A stretch of 64,000 nt of DNA from Blastomyces gilchristii SLH14081 (taxonomy: Eukaryota > Ascomycota > Eurotiomycetes > Onygenales > Ajellomycetaceae), in contig NW_003101671.1 of assembly GCF_000003855.2 (NCBI RefSeq), forward strand, positions 221,817-285,816, read 5' to 3'. The position numbers were made by a program, and so were the translations under genes. Positions 61,918 through 64,000 of the stretch are shown here, piece after piece. Under the pieces are notes generated by a model that did no database searches, was not told the DNA's origin, and was given only the letters and a program-made list of their open reading frames with translations. Every line of letters begins with the position of its first letter. The first letter of the stretch is position 1.

Positions 61918-62424
61918 TTAGACTGACTGTCAGAATTATGAATTTTACATTTAATTTCATTTGATCTGATTTCATACATTTCTTGATGTGAATCCCGCTG
62001 GGACTAGTCATTAAAAAAACATGCAAAGTGACTATATATCAGATTTTAAAATGAAATCATGACTTGAAAAAAATAAGAAAGTGATCTCATTTGATTTCAT
62101 TTAGTCTCATTCTTAGCATAAAGTTACTACTTTTAGACATTTTAAGGTTTTTTTTGACTATTTTTAATTTTTTAAAAAGTAACACTTTTTGGTAACACTC
62201 AAATGAGATTTAAAGTCATTTAAAGCAATAAAAATAATTTAAATTAAGAAGTGAAAATCATGATCTTATTTGAAAAATGTGATAAGAGTAGACAGTAAGT
62301 CTCACTGAGACAGTATAAGACTACTATCTAATGTTAAAACCGTGTAATGAGATCAGTCAAATTGATAATGAAACTATCAAACAATCTGATTCTGGTCTCA
62401 GACATGATCACACGGTCAGTCTAA
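61918..62424. mobile_element. Inverted-repeat element R2 (507 bp), inserted in G3
   Basis: Second copy of R1. Termini TTAGACTGACTG ... CGGTCAGTCTAA form 12-base inverted repeats with one transition. Flanks CTGAAA (left) and CTAAAA (right) are a 6-base duplication with one G/A difference, as in R1. Non-coding. It keeps a few unmutated sites (AATCCCGCTGGGACT, CCGTG, CACGG) that R1 has lost. Confidence 0.78.
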
Positions 62425-62699
62425 CTAAAATCACTCAATATCTCTAATAGAATCTGATAAGATGTGATAATTAACTTCACTATTAATCTCTCTGAGAGTA
62501 AGAGTTATAGAAATGTTCTGATTATTGTGAACTAATTAAGTAAGAGTGTAATATTGAAATCTTGTAATAAGATAAATACTGAATAAGTTACTAAAGCTTT
62601 TCTACAGAGCCTGTTCTATTGAATACATGAATTACTGAGATTTATAGTATTGAATTAAGACTGTTAATTTGTAAGTATCTTCTGAACAAGAATCTGTCA

Positions 62700-63420
62700 A
62701 GTTCTCAAGATTATACACTGTCTGTTAACTGTTTATTACTCTGAGATCAATGATGCATCAGAATGAATAATTCAGACTGTAAAGAATTATCTCTATAAGT
62801 TCTATAACTACTTATAAGATGATTGACATAATCTGCTTCTATATATAGAGATTACTATCAATAAATAAGATACTATTTTAATAGATATAAGTCTGTTCTT
62901 TCTTATATATAATTATCACATAAAAGTGTTAAATCTTTTAGAGATTATATAGTTCAATCTGAATCTCTGCAGTCTAATTCAGATTACTGATAATATAGTA
63001 ATAAAGCTCTGAGATATCTGTGACTGAGCAGAGATCTTCATGATAACTGTAAAACAAGATTAAGAGAATTAAATCAATGTTCATCAAGATCTCACTGAAT
63101 AATATAAGATAGAAGACTTGATATAATTGAATCTTAAGAATATATGAACTATATATTCATCTTATACACTGAATTATTATTATATTAAGTATAAAGTGAT
63201 AGAAGTTCTAGATAGTTATAACTACTATCTTAACATATTATCAGAGATTTATAATATCTTTTATACAAGCTTACTTTACTGTACTATCACTGATCTATTC
63301 TCTTCTCAACTGACTTCTGATTAACAGCTATCAGGTATTATAGAAGAAGATAATAAGCTTGAGTGAGAGATTGAGAATATTCTTAATAAGAGACTCTGCA
63401 GCTGTGACTGATAATATCTT
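62700..63420 (+). pseudogene. G3 integrase C-terminal half and chromodomain-like end
   Basis: Readable segments include NDASE...IIQTVKNYLYKFYNYL, which corresponds to the integrase core around its catalytic Glu (the Glu is retained in ASE-type context, with Trp as TGA). Further on come ISLFFLIYNYHIK, YNIFYTSLLY and finally EEDNKLE with IENILNKRL, typical of the chromodomain start. The integrase N-terminal half is missing or displaced by the R2 insertion. Confidence 0.6.
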
Positions 63421-63525
63421 ATAAAATAAGTTAACTATAATTAACTGATCTAAACTCTGAGTTCTGTGTTATCTGAAACAGTGACTCTTAACTGATAAGA
63501 ACTACTTCTGAAAGAGAGAAACTAA

Positions 63526-63890
63526 TGTAATAAGCTGCATCTGATTAATTATATAGACTATTCTATTACACTTCACAGATTTCAATCACTTCATTCTTAA
63601 ATATATACACTCTGATTCTCAGTCATTCTTAATCACTGATTCTTAGCTGCTATAAATGTATATACTCTGATTCTCAGCTATTCTCAATTACTGATTCTCA
63701 GTTATTATAAATGTGTATAAATTCTTTCACTCTGAAGCTTCACTGTATATATCATTTTATATACATATTAATATTCACTTTAATCACTGATTCTCACACT
63801 TTCTCTTTCTTTTTCTTCTTTAATGTTTTTCTCTTTGTTATATAAGATTTATTACTATTATACTGATCTATTCAGTGTAGATCTCTTATA
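63526..63890 (+). repeat. 3' LTR of G3
   Basis: 365 bases matching 57520-57884, starts TGTAATAAGC, ends CTCTTATA; a purine tract AAAGAGAGAAACTAA precedes it. Followed by ATAAT. Confidence 0.88.
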
Positions 63891-63895
63891 ATAAT

Positions 63896-63950
63896 AAGAC
63901 TATTAAAAAATCTAATTCTGATTTCAGATATAGTTATATAATCAGTTTAA
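63896..63950. mobile_element. Inverted-repeat element R1, right end
   Basis: 55 bases collinear with 62370-62424 of R2, ending AATCAGTTTAA (the mutated inverted terminus). The following ATAAGA pairs with ATGAGA at 57061-57066. Confidence 0.75.
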
Positions 63951-64000
63951 ATAAGATTAAGTAATATACTTAATAAAATCAAGTTTTCTACTTTCTATAT

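Larger units (their letters stand above)
57520..63890 (+). mobile_element. Gypsy/Ty3 element G3 (6.37 kb incl. insertion), inserted in R1
   Basis: Two 365-base LTRs and a 5-base duplication ATAAT (57515-57519, 63891-63895). Order: gag about 58.0-59.3 kb, protease about 59.35-59.8 kb, RT about 60.1-60.7 kb (YLNDIL near 60,530), RNase H about 60.85-61.3 kb, an R2 insertion (61918-62424), the C-terminal half of integrase about 62.7-63.0 kb, and a chromodomain-like end near 63.35 kb (IIEEDNKLE, IENILNKRL). It belongs to a different family from G1 and G2 by LTR. The ends TG/CA are mutated to TA at both outer edges. No intact frame. Confidence 0.85.

Overview
The window looks like a filamentous ascomycete chromosome segment, most likely from Onygenales or a relative. 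This is inferred from gene style, with short GT-AG introns and fungal-type UFD1, reptin, LIN1 and ARS-binding protein 2 homologues. It also shows heavy C-to-T / G-to-A decay of repeats that resembles repeat-induced point mutation (RIP). It has a two-compartment layout: a GC-balanced gene island (about 16.76-34.0 kb) between two very A+T-rich blocks (1-16.76 kb and 34.0-64 kb) built almost entirely of decayed, nested transposons.

Left block. The base layer is a minus-strand Tad1-like LINE (copy B). It was entered by a 9.6-kb Gypsy element (G1, 5482-15082, 544-bp LTRs, CTGAG target duplication) and by a second Gypsy element (G0, right end at 3227). G0 is interrupted in turn by a plus-strand LINE (copy A). 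Inside G1 sits a 1.77-kb composite retroelement: a tRNA-Leu-like head, an unrelated body and a LINE 3' end with an AAT tail, flanked by a 13-bp duplication.

Gene island. In order: ubiquitin-fusion degradation protein UFD1 (-), U5 snRNP GYF protein LIN1/CD2BP2 (+), reptin/RVB2 (-), a coiled-coil protein with an assembly gap (+), three consecutive small Myb-like nuclear proteins (+,+,+), and an ARS-binding protein 2 homologue (-). UFD1/LIN1 and reptin/coiled-coil are divergent pairs that share promoter regions. Most products are nuclear or housekeeping (protein degradation, splicing, chromatin remodelling, DNA binding), and nothing suggests a biosynthetic cluster.

Right block. A full-length plus-strand LINE (L2) is split by a full-length minus-strand LINE (C), itself split by a 7.25-kb Gypsy element (G2, 258-bp LTRs, GGAAA duplication). 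Beyond it, a ~508-bp terminal-inverted-repeat element is split by a third Gypsy element (G3, 365-bp LTRs, ATAAT duplication), which carries a second copy of the same inverted-repeat element. Element boundaries, LTR lengths and target duplications can be read directly, so the order of insertions is recoverable. All reverse transcriptases seen are dead: frames are full of TGG-to-TGA stops and the YxDD motif is mutated to YxND or YxDN.
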